Of a stretch of 64,000 bases of DNA, positions 1 through 12,100 are shown piece after piece (the stretch's first letter is position 1; every line of letters begins with the position of its first letter). Both the position numbers and the translations under genes were made by a program. Source of the stretch: Rallus limicola (lineage: Eukaryota > Chordata > Aves > Gruiformes > Rallidae); the NCBI GenBank assembly GCA_022605955.1, contig JAKCOZ010000039.1:5389501-5453500 (forward strand), given 5' to 3'. The notes under the pieces were generated by a model. It saw only the letters and a list, made by a program, of their open reading frames with translations, searched no databases and had not been told where the DNA came from.

Positions 1-121
1 ATATGGGAAATGTTGCATGGTGTCTTAAGCTGTTCCTTAGGCAGAAGCACGTTTTCAGAACTTACAGTTTAAATTATTACAGAGCTGTTAATGCAGAGAC
101 TTTGGTTTTGTGTCTCTACAG
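1..121 (+). other. RB1: RB1 intron 5, 3' end
   Basis: Intronic sequence ending in a pyrimidine-containing acceptor (tctctacag) at 113-121. I see no match to exon 5, so that exon must lie further upstream. Confidence 0.85.
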
Positions 122-189
122 GATTTCTGCTGAACTCAGTTCTGTATTAGTCCTAAAAAATTACTGGATTACTTTTTTGCTGGCAAAAG
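122..189 (+). CDS. RB1: RB1 exon 6
   Basis: 68 bp, the same length as the human exon. It encodes [20 protein letters not shown] and then AK plus one base of Gly, matching the human stretch around residues 181-203 ([19 protein letters not shown]). It belongs to the second cyclin-like fold of the N-terminal RbN domain. The acceptor is tctctacag and the donor is gtaagt. Confidence 0.96.
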
Positions 190-3100
190 GTAAGTTTTGA
201 TTAAAAGACAATTTTAGTGAGTAGTGTTGAAGTGAGTTTATGGGTTTAGATGTCTAGTATGAGACTGGCATCCTTATTACAAATGTCCATAGTACAGACC
301 CAGAATGGTTTGATTGTGTTGCTTTTGTAACTACTGAGTAATATTTCTTTGTGTACAATTTGGCTACTCTTTTAACTTCTATTACTACTTGTGTATATAC
401 ATTTTTAAAGCTTTCTCAGTTTTTTTTAACCTTGAAGGTTGGTGTTCTGTGTTTGAGTCTATTCTGAGGTGCTTTATAATCTGCCAGTATTTTAGTAATT
501 AATGTTTACCTGAAAAGACTGGCAGAATTTTTAAGTAGACATGTTTACTATAAAGATCTTAAAAAAAAAACCATAAATAATTTAATAATAACATTGCTGC
601 AAGATAAGTCCCTGAAATTTCTGTACACTGATTCTTTCTGGAAACGGCTGAAGTTCCAGTTAAAGCCAAGTGATGGAGCAGTTGTAGTAGTCCATGGAGT
701 TTTTTGTTTTGTTGTACTATTCCTACAAAAAGGCATAAAGTATGTCTGGGAATTGCTGCTTTCTCCAGGTCTGTGTTACCAGCAAAGTGTACACACCTCT
801 GACATTGAAATCAGTATTGGGTCAGCTGAGCTTTGTGGAGCTTTTTCACTGTAATTCTCCAAGTGTAAAGCAAAGCACACAAAGTTCTTCTAGCCAGCCT
901 TTTCATTGAGAATAAGGAGAGCTAAACTTTACTAGCAAATAGTTGAAGCTACAGGAGAGTCTGGGATGCTTGCTAATTTTGGTAGAAAATAAATACATAA
1001 ATTGCACATTTAGAGCACAAGTAGTTCAGAACAGCCCTGTTCTGAATTTCTATCATCTTTCCAAATTTTTTGTGGCCCCATGGATCTTCTCTGGCGTACT
1101 AATCATAATTTGGGAACAGCTAGAATTACGCTGTGTTAAAACTGCTCTTCATGCAAATATCTGTCTGACTGTTCAGTGATCTCATATAAATGTGACTGAG
1201 CATGTTCTGAATTTCTCTTTACTCTGTACTAGCAACTCCTTTCTGAACATTAGGCAGCTTTCACAAAGCTTGCATAAGACCACAAAAAGAAAGTGAGGAA
1301 GAATTTCAGAGGAGTGCTACATGTAGGTAAAATCTACTCAGCTAACTACTATACTGAAATGAAAACAAAGGAAGGACCATTGAGAGGTAGAAATTTTGTG
1401 CACAGTAAATCTGTTAAGCTATGTTTAAAGCAACAAACCTCTTAATCGTTGCTTTTAAAATCAGTAGCCTTTAAAGGGCACTGGTATCCTGTATGATGCT
1501 TTCTGAATTCTAATTGTAGTGTTTTGTTAGGTGAACTCCCAAATCTTTATTTTTTTCTTCCAAAATTACTTTTTAAAAGTCAGTCAAACATCTCACAATT
1601 TTTCTTACCTTTTTAAATGTTTGCAGGTAAAGTGTTGCAAGTGGAAGATGACCTGGTGATTTCTTTCCAGTTGTTGCTGTGTGTCTTAGATTATTTTATC
1701 AAACTGTCACCTCCTGCTATGCTCAAGGAACCATACAGTAAGGTTTTTTGTTTGCTAAAGTAGAAAGTAAACTGATTAAATTTCTATTAGAGTCATGCTA
1801 ACATTCATAATTAGCATATTAAAACTTATTAAACTTATTAAAATGGATTTTTTGTTGTTTTAGTTCAATTTAGGTGATAGTGAACTCTAACTAAATTATT
1901 TGAATCTGGCAGTGTTTAATAAAATTCACTTATTTTTCTATTCCTACCATCTATCTGCTTTGTCCTCTGTACATATGGACTGTTCAGGCACTTGTTACAA
2001 CAGCAGTTTTACTTTGGTAAAAGAATTCCACTTCTGGGTAGATGACTGAGAGCTGTAATTTAGGTTTTCTTTGAGTTACAGAAGGAAGAGCCGGTGCTAT
2101 GGCTCTCTTATTTCAGTGACATAACAGTATGATTATACCAGGATGTACCAAGATACTGGACTATACAGGCATTTAAAATAAATATATGGTGGACAGACAG
2201 CCTAATTACTGTTGTAGCTCAAAATAAAATGGTAGAGGTAAAATGTAAAGTTTTTTAAAATTACTTTTAGCACATCTCCTTCATTGTTAGCAAGTGTCTC
2301 TAAGTAAAAAAAACCAAACTATAGAAACTTCTGATCAACAGCAACTTCTTGTACATTCAGGTTTTATAACTCCAACATGGAAAAACTCACTTTAAAAAAA
2401 ACCTAGATAAAGTAAGCATTTATGATAACCATCTAAGGTATAATTCTGATTTTGTTGAATATTTTCCTCTGTAACTTATATCCCAGAAGTATTTGGAGCC
2501 ATAGTATATATAAAACAATGCTTGGATACTAATTAAGTTTATTCTCTGCTGAGTTTCAAAGTGCCAATAGCATTTATCACCTAAATCTACTTGCTTTATT
2601 TCTTTGTTTCACAACTAAATACCCACTTGGCTTACAGTGTGATAGAGTAGATGATGTATTCTCTTTAAATATTTATATTTAAATAAATTTTGTGATACTC
2701 TTTAAATTCCATGTTTTGGAAGATAATTTATGTGAATCTAGTAATTATTTGTTGCAGGTAAGAACAAGTAACCTGTATTTTTGTACCAAAAATATTCTAA
2801 TGCCATTGCAAATTAAGGATGGGAAAGGATGGGGGTGCTACTTTGATTTTAAGTTTGTTGGTGGTAGTATAATAGGCATGAGCTGTTGCCAATTACAGAT
2901 GTTACAAAGCCGTGGTTGGAGTAAATGGATGTCTTTTTCAAAGAACACTGGATTAAAACAACCTGGTTTTGAACTGTGCTCACTCTGATGGTTTGTTTTG
3001 GTTTTTTTTAGTAAAACTGTGAAGACTAGGAAATCTGTATTGGAAAGAGTTTGGTTCTGTGTATGTTGAAAAGAAATGCTGCCACTTGAGACTGAGTTGC

Positions 3101-6100
3101 AGATGTGGGTATCACTGTCATAAGTGCAAAGCATTAGATTTCTGACTTTAACCATGTGATACGTGCAGGTGCTGTGTGAGCTGTTAGAGCTTCAATCTTT
3201 TAGCACATAACGTAATGTATTGTTCAGAGCCTCATGACCAAGAGGCTTCATGTTGTGCTAAATAATGTCAGGCTTTATGGTCTGACTAAGGCTGAGTGGA
3301 TGGAGATGCAACGATGTGAGCCCGGGTGGTTTGTCAGATTTTCTCAGAGCAGTTATCAAATACAAATGAAGTTACAAATTTGAACAGCATGCTGATTAGA
3401 ATCTTAAAACCAAGAATATTTAATAATACTCACATATGGTATTAATACTTAAGTAACTTATTTCAAACTGTCAGTATTGAAGCCATCTACTTTGAGCTTA
3501 ATGAGGTGAAACACTTTTATTTCACTGAAACGATTGGACTCGATGATCTTAAAGGTCTTTTCCAACCTAGTGATTCTGTGATTCTTCAGGGTGAACTAGC
3601 ATGTTTCATACTCATTTGCCTGGAAGTATTTGGGGAAAGGAGGAATTCCCTGCAGAACCATATTCCAGGCTCCCATCAGCACCTTGAGCCTTATGTGGCT
3701 TGACTAACCTTCAGAAACATAGAATGAAGTTACTCTTTCAGCTCCTTGTTTTTTACTTCTGTAAAAATACAAAAAAATCGTTACTCATCAGTGAAAAGGC
3801 TTTGCAAAACAGATGCTTATTCAAAACTACTTACAAAAAGTGCTATTGCATTCTGCGTTGAATAACTTTTTGTAAGTGAAATATCCAAATATTGACTGAG
3901 GAATTTTAAAATTAAGGGGTTTTGTGGATGTTTCCTGTAATTACGGCTGTTCAGCTAGGTGAAAAGAGAAATACTGGAGAAGATGACCTGGAAAATAATA
4001 AAAAAATCTAAATAGTTTCAAGTTAAACAATTTTAATCTCTCCTTTCTTAAGAAGACTTTAACCTTGTGGTGGTTCTGCCTATCTTTCCAGAGTCTGCGG
4101 TGACTGCAGCGGCTGTTAATGGTCCAACTCGAACTCCAAGAAGAGGTCAGAACAGGAATACACGTACTTCAAAGCAAATTGATACCGATACAAAAGTTAT
4201 TGAAGTCCTTTGTAAAGAGCATGATTGTAATTTAGATGAGGTAATGCCTGTGTTTTAAAGTCTCTTAGATCTTGCTGCTAAATCCCTCTGGACTTTCTTT
4301 TTCTTTAAGTGGTCTTCTTAAATCTCAACAGTTGTGCTTGCTTAACCACTCCCTAAGTTTCAGCAATGAAGGCATTCTGCCATTCTATAGTTTCTCTAGT
4401 AGGTAGTTAAAAAAAGTAGCAAACAAGAAAAGCCAAGCCCATTGGTACAGGTGATAACTTCACCAGGGAAATTGAACTGTGAAGATCACAGCGTGTAGCA
4501 TGTTAATGCAGGGCTGTTCTGATGGAGTTTCCCAGTAGCATCCCACAATGAGAAATGTACACAACAAGCATGTTGTTTCTTCGTGGGGTCTTAAAGACCC
4601 CTTTTCCTTTGCTGATAAACCTATTCCTGTGTTTGAAGCACTGGGTTTTTTTGTTTTGTTATTCGGGTTTTTTTTATATCCAGGCAGATGGTGGAAGTAG
4701 AAATACAAGAGGGCTGGGAAGACTGTAGTTCTTTCTTACTTTTGTCATTTAATGCCCCAGCAATGGATTAAGTGCTGCATGTTTACATATCACTTGATTT
4801 TTTTGTATATGTAGGGAATTTCATTTTCACTTTATTGAAAACAAACCACAATGCTTTATTGAAGTTTCTTAAGTTTGTTGTTAAAGATGTGAAAGCAGTT
4901 TATGCATGGCTGGCTCTGCAGATTGCTAATGTTATGTTTTTTTTCCTTTTTTTAGGTCAAAAATGTCTATTTCACAAGCTTTATTCCTTTCTTGAATTCT
5001 GTTGGTATCGTAGGTTCAAATGGACTACCAGAGGTAATTCAAAACAGCCGTGCTTTACTTCATGCCAAATTGCTTACAAATCTCTTCACACATTGATGAG
5101 GTCCTTCTAAAATCATCAAGCAAAATGCATAAAACAATGCAGGAATGCAGCTTAGCAGTGATTCCAGTATTCATGGAGTATTTTTAGCTTTTGCATTAGA
5201 ATTTAGTAAATTAATTTCCTGAGGCTGAACCAGCACTTTTGCACAAAGTGAAACATGGCATAAGAGTTGCATACCCATGATCTCAATCCATTAATCTAAA
5301 AAACAACTGTTACAATGTCAAGTCTCTGAAGTCAGTCTATAAATGCATACGGTATTAAATTATACACCTTAATTTAAATACAATTGAGCCATGGTACTAT
5401 ACTCATGTTGGAGAGGTAACCAAAAGATTAGGCTCAGTTTCACAACTAGCAGAGTTGGATTGTTTTCCATCTTACTGAGTTGTGGCTTGATGCAACAGAC
5501 AACCTCTATGCAGTCATATGCAGGAGTGCACCCTAGTAGGTAACTTCTTGCAACCTGTTTACGTTCTTAAATGAATTGGTTTTGCTGTGTGTCACCAGCA
5601 GATGTGGTAACCTGAAAATAAGCAACTCCAAAGCTTATCAGACTGCAAGATTATCATGTTATCAGTCTGCAAGATTCAGCCAAGTGTATGTTCAGATTCA
5701 TAGTGTGTTGGGTGGGGAACAAAATACAACTCCCACTAAAGATCTTAATCTCTTTCAAAATGCATTTCAGGGTATCAGCAGTCTGTTCAGACCTTATTGG
5801 TATGTGTAGTTGGGAAGGCCTGTATGCACTTGTAAGCAAAGGTCATTATACAGATTATTCTCACCTCAATGAGGAGTCCCATTCAAGGCTGCTCAGTGTA
5901 AGCATAGTGTCAAAATTACTAATTGAAGATTCTCTTGGTGAAAACTGTATAAAATGGCACATTTGAAGAAAAAGTCAGTCACACAGTCCTTGCTCATGAA
6001 GCTTGAGTGCCTGAGGGGATGTTCTAGAATGAAGCAGAAAGTTACAGCTGTATTTCAGAGGTAGACAGTTCATACATGTAAGCCAACTAATGATCAGTCA

Positions 6101-9100
6101 TAGCTGAGATCATCAGTGCAACACCTAGTAACACTGAACATTTAAACTGACTTTCATTTTGGTAAAAAAAACAAACCCCATGAGCTTTAGATAAATTTGA
6201 ATGTTGTTTTCAAAACAAGAAAAGCTTTTGAGGTTTAATTTTGGTATTCCATTTGTCTTCATTGTGTGTTTGGTCAGGCTTTATGAACTGATGAGTAAAC
6301 TGATTTATAACTCTTATTTTTGGCTGAAGGTTTGCTCCCAGTTAGCCCAGCACAGCCATTTTGTCTAAGAGCTGCTTTTTATTGCAGTGAGAATTTGAAT
6401 TTGCTAGAAGTTTGTGGAAAAACTGAAGCATTTCAAATAAAAAGAATGCATAAGCCATTAGGAAGATAATGAAAAAAAAAAAGAACTTTTTAAATAAAAA
6501 AAAATAGTGGTAATAGAAATTGAGAGATCTTTGATTTTATAGTCCCATTCTCAAAATTTTAACCATGGGATCAGTTTGCAGCAAATCCATTTGGCAAAGA
6601 TAAAAGGAGAGGGTGAGGAGCAAAGCTGTGTGGGAAGTATTCGCAGCATTTTCTTGGGACTGGTGGGAGAGTTAAGTTGGGTTCATCTGCCTGTTTTTCT
6701 AGCAGGAATTTGCCAGAGCACAGCATTGTTTAGTATGCTTAAGGGCTCCAGGAACAGATAATTGAAGTGACTGCCTACTTGTGCAGGAGCATAGCAGCAA
6801 ATCTGACAGTATCTGGACCTGATTAAAAAAAATAAAATTAAAAAAATTATTCCAGACTTTTAGTTAATGTCGGTCACTCAAAAGTAATAAACAAAATAAC
6901 AACAAAAAAACCACCCCCCCAAAAAAACCCCCAACAAAAACACAAGCCAAACTTCTCCATCCAAAGTGAAGACATATCAATATGGGATTTAATCAACTGG
7001 TTAATTTTTAATTTAAAAACAATGAAGTGGATCTGAAATAATGGTCTGGTTTTGTAGAGATAGGCACATCTCTTACACTCAGAAGAAGAAGGTTTGAGTT
7101 TAGTCTTGGCCTTCATCTCCAGCAGGGACAGGGACTACACTGATTGACAGCTGTTCTAAGGACAATCACTTTACATTTCCTATTCCTGGAGACACTTCTT
7201 TCTCCTGTAAGGAGATATTTAAAAGCCTGGAAACGTTAGTTTGCTTTGCAGGTTGGTCTCCCACTCTAGCTATTTTTAGCTCTTTTATAGTTTCAAGACC
7301 TGTTTGGTTTTTCTTAAAGTCTTATGATCTTGGATTTTTTTTCTCTTAAATCTTAGCTCACAGGAAAGATACTTTTCCTGTGGGTCTGCTTCAGCTGTTG
7401 TGTAAAAAGTGACTTTGTGAGTTCTGAGGTAATTTTCTTAGCAGTTCAGTATTGTAATCATGAGATAGGACTAGTCCATATTATTCAGTAAATTGTCAAA
7501 CACATTCCTATAAAATAAAAGTGTGGTTTTTTCAATGTTTTTTGAGGTTGAGGTTCTCTCAAAACAATATGAAGAGCTCTATCTCAAAAACAAAGATATA
7601 GATGCAAGATTGTTTCTGGATCGTGATGAAACTCTACAGCCTGATGTCATAGCATGGTAATACTTCCATTTACTGCTTTCATTTTATAATGAAAAATGTG
7701 TAGTTGTATTGTTTTCTATCCCCTTATGTTATAAATGGCCATTTCTGTATCCTGTTGACCTCTTAAGTGTCTAGTTCAGCTAAGACTTTTCTGGCATCAC
7801 CAGCCCTGCTTTACATTATTATCCCAGTGTCCTTAGATGTATGACTTTTCCAAATCCTTTTAGGCAAAGTCAGCTCTACTGTAATTCTGCTCCACTCTTT
7901 GCAAGCCCCTGTCATCCACAGGAAGATGAGGAATAGTGAGGAGGAGGCTGAGTCCATGTCATAACAATTGATTAGAGATGCCTGAGATGGTTTTAAGGGC
8001 TCTGGGACCAGCTGAAGTGAAATGGCTTGGTTCCTTACTGTCCAGCTATTCTCTCCTAACATCAGATGGTGTCATTTGCAAGCTGCCTGCTGGAAGTGGT
8101 CCTCAGCTCATTCTGAATTTTGATCTGCACAAAGAAATTCTGGGGAATGGTAGTTTAGATGGGACAGAAATGTACCATGGTTTAGCAGAATAACCAATCG
8201 AGTACCACTGCTCAGGCACATTCCCTGTGGCTTTTCAGTAGTGCAGATGTTGTGGACCTGTTGCAGCAGGTCCAGAAAAGGGCCACAAATACGACCAAAG
8301 GGCTGGAGCACCTCTCCTATGAAGACAGTCTGAGAGACTTGGGGTTGTTCAGCCTGGAGAAAACTCTAGGGGAGACCTTATTGCAGCTTTCCAGTACCCA
8401 AAGGGGACTACAGGAAATCTGGAGACGGTCAGTTTACATGGGCATAGAGTGACAGGACAAGGAATAATGGCTTTAAGCTGAAGGAGGATAGATGTAGATT
8501 TGATATAAGGAAGGAATTCTTCTCTGACAGTGATTAAGCACTGTCACAGGTTGCTCAGAGAGGTGGTAGATGCCTCATCCCTGGAGACATTCAAGCTCAG
8601 GTTGGATGGGGCTCCAAGCAACGTGATCTGGTTGAAGATGTCCCTGCTCATGGCAGAAGGGTTGGACTAGATGATCTTTAAAGGTCCCTTCCAACCCAAA
8701 CTATTCTATGTTTCTAATTGATTTTTTTGGTCATACTTTTAAATACCGGTAGTTTCTGACAATTTAGCATTTCCATAACTTGATGTGAGCTCATGATGTA
8801 AGTCTGACTTTTTCTATGCTAGAAAAATACACCAATTTAAATTGGATGTAAATGGAGTTAATACCATCTATAAATAGAATTCTAGGGGGAAAAAAAACAA
8901 CCCATAACCCAGAAGTTAGAAGGGAACTTGGGAAGTTATCTAGTTCAACATCCTGCCTAAGGCAGACAGGCTTGGGGATTTAAAATTACAGCTGGAGTGG
9001 TTGGACAGCTAGATCTTCTAAAAATCTGTTCCACAGTTTCCTCTTCAGTAAAGTCTTTATAGGAAACATTCTTTTTTTTACTTCCATTAATTTTTGTTTT

Positions 9101-12100
9101 CCATTTCTGTAGCTCACAGCTGGAGAGGACACCACAAAAAACCAATCCAGATGAGGAACCCAATCTTATACTTCCACAGACTCCTGTTCGGTATGAGTTT
9201 TTCATTTAAGCCATGTTCTTCTGTTTAATACCCTAACTAGAAATATTAATCTGTGGAGTAGTTGTTTTCATTTTAAAGTAATTATTGTTGGTTTTCTTTG
9301 GGTTGAGTTTTTTGTTTGCTTTTTTCATAAACCAGGCTGTGGTTCTGATCACTAATGAGCAGTGAGCTGAGTGCCCTCAGTTCCTGGCAAATTCTTTGGA
9401 AAACAGAAAGATCTTTTACTGAAGTGTCTAAGAAGTGCAAGAGGCCTGTAAAATAGATTACTGTGTGTGTTCTTGTGAGAATGCAACTTTATACTTCCAT
9501 GGTAGTACTTCTGTCTGCCATACTCTTCCTTTCCCATCTTTACTCTGGCTCTCAATCCTCTGTTTTCCTTTCCTGATACCTAATTGTATCTGCCACATGT
9601 TTCTTCTCACATCATCTCTTTTTTTCTTAGCATTTTTTTTTCAGTATGGGAAGATCAACTTTTCAGACTAGCAACACTTTTTTCCCTTTATTTGGAAGAG
9701 GAATGTTTCAGAGTGTCAGCACATTCTGGTCTATTGCAAAAATGGACAGATATGGTAGAAATGGGATGTTAAGTGGAGATTCTTTAATCTACGATCAAAT
9801 GCAGAGAAACTGCAAGCTTGAATTCAGTTAACCAAAGAAAAGATTTGCATGGACCACTTTCTCCTTGTGTCACAAGGGTTTTTTTTGTTTGGTTTGGGTT
9901 TTTTGTTAGTTTTCTTTGACAAAATCAATAGATTTTTGCCTGATGGTGCTTAGAAATTCCTGGATGCTTGGGCACCAACCAGCTGTGTCACTGCCACTCC
10001 ATGTGCTATGTGGACAGAGAGAGAAGTGTTTGCCTAGGCAGTCATTCTTAAGTATCAGGTTCAATAAAATCAGAGAGTGAAGTTCCTGTCCCATACTTGC
10101 CTTTCTTTTCAGCCTGCTGTGGAGATGAGGGAATTTGAAGTATTGTACCCTTAATGATTACCTCAGTTTTCTCAAATGTGTAAAATTATTTTGTTTTTTT
10201 ATTAAAAAAATTACTTCTACAGTATTTATATGCTTGTGGAAGAATGAATTAGACACTGGGCTTGTGCCTCCACTCTAAATCTATTAAATGCCACCTGCAG
10301 AAACTTAATTGTTTTCTCTCCAAGAAAGCAGCAAGGTTCTCAAAAGCTTCATCAAAATAATAACAGGACACATGCAGCTGAAATAAATATTGACCAGTTT
10401 GAGAGAATTTTTAATTGCCTGTGACTGCAAAAGGCTTTATTTAATTGCTTTTGTGGTCCCTTTTAGTCTTAAGCATTAATTCTTTAATTGCTAGTGTTGT
10501 TTTTTTAGCCATAAAGGCATCAGTTTGCCTTTCAGTTCCCAAACTGAATGTGTGATGTCAGGAACTGACAAGAAGGTCACTGCCAAAAAGTGCAATTTTG
10601 GACAAATATAGATAGCTCTTGATGCTTTTAAATTACACTGGAATTAAAGCCCTCTTAACACTCTGAAAGACTCTGTGTGTTTAAAGTTCTTGACGTGGAA
10701 GTCTTGTTAAGAAAGTCCAGGAGTATCAAGGTGTTCTGCATTGCTAAAAATTTGAAATGCGCTAAACCAGCTTTGATCTTGAGGAGAGGTCTAGTGAGAT
10801 AATTTAGATTCTCTCCATCCACAGCTGGGCTTTTCTCTTGAGTTTTCCAAAACGGATGCCATCAACTGAAGGCTTGTTCACCGGCAGTGGTTTGGGCTGC
10901 AAGGACTGTTTGTCGCAAACCCACACAAGTGTCAGTAGATGGCAGTAAACAGTCGATCACCAGCGCGGACTGCAAAGTGCATCATTATTAACTCTCCCTG
11001 CATTCAGTAGAACCCCTTGCAGGTTATGCTGAAAGTGCTATACTTACTACTTTGAATCTTCTTAAAATGTCTTCTTTCTTGGCCTTGACACAGGTTCTGC
11101 TCTAAAGCCCTCTGAAATTGGTAATAATCTAGTAATTTTCATCAGTGGATTTGTATCTGGTCATTTACATAGAAAGTAGTAGATAAAATGGTGTAAGTAC
11201 TAGTTTGAAGAATAATAAGAATTGATGTGTGTTTTCATTTTAGCTTTTTTCCACCGTCCTTGTGCTTTTCCTTACCTCCTTTTGGTAGAAGTGATTTTTT
11301 ACCGAAACCTTGTAAAAAGTAGATGAAAGAAAAATGCATCTTTGCAGTACTACAACTGCCTCTGCCCTGGCAGTGTTCTAGGTGGGATGGGGCTTTGGGC
11401 AGCCTGCTCTAGTGGAGGGTGTCCCTGCCCATAATAGTGGGTTGGAACTAGATGATCTTTGAGGTCCCTTCCAACCTGAACCTGGCTGTGATTCTATGAT
11501 TCTAATAAGCAACACTTGCCTTCAAAGCATTACTCATTCTTTAAATTATTGCAGCTTTTCTGAAATAACTGCTATTACTTGTGTTTGCTTTAGTACTTTA
11601 CTACATTAAGATACAAATCAATAGATATTACCTGTGGCTTTCCATCTGTTTTTAGCAAGAAAATGCTAGGCATTAAGTACAGATTCAAAGAGTTTTGATA
11701 TCGGTGGTTTTAGATTTGTTTGGGTTTTTTTCTACTCTGTACCTGTAAAGTAATGCCAGTGAGATCAGATATGGAATCCTACTTCAGGAAATAAAAAGTA
11801 ATATTTTTTAATCTACTTTTCATCTATATAATAAAAATATTTTGCTCTAATCCTTAAGAAAAAAAAAATTATTTGGAACACAGAAAAAAGTCTCAAATAT
11901 CCACATTCTTTTCTGCTTAAAAAAATTAGGAAGCTTTTCTGTTTAAGATTCTTCTAACCTAGTGATAGATACAGCAGATAGAATAAAGATTACAACAAAT
12001 TGTAGCTTTTCTTTTGGAAATAGAAGGAATTTGAGTTAAAGTAAGAATTTAACTTTTAATGTGACTTACGACTTGAGATCCAGAGAGGGAGAAGACACTG

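Larger units (their letters stand above)
7657..9112 (+). other. RB1: RB1 intron 10
   Basis: A 1.46-kb intron holding a CR1 copy on + (8250-8716) and a probable CR1 fragment on - (8911-9045) that nearly reaches the exon 11 acceptor. Confidence 0.85.

Noticed and set aside
9113..9120. Alternative exon 11 acceptor at ctcacag
   Set aside because: Using it would break the reading frame and shorten the exon from the conserved 78 bp.
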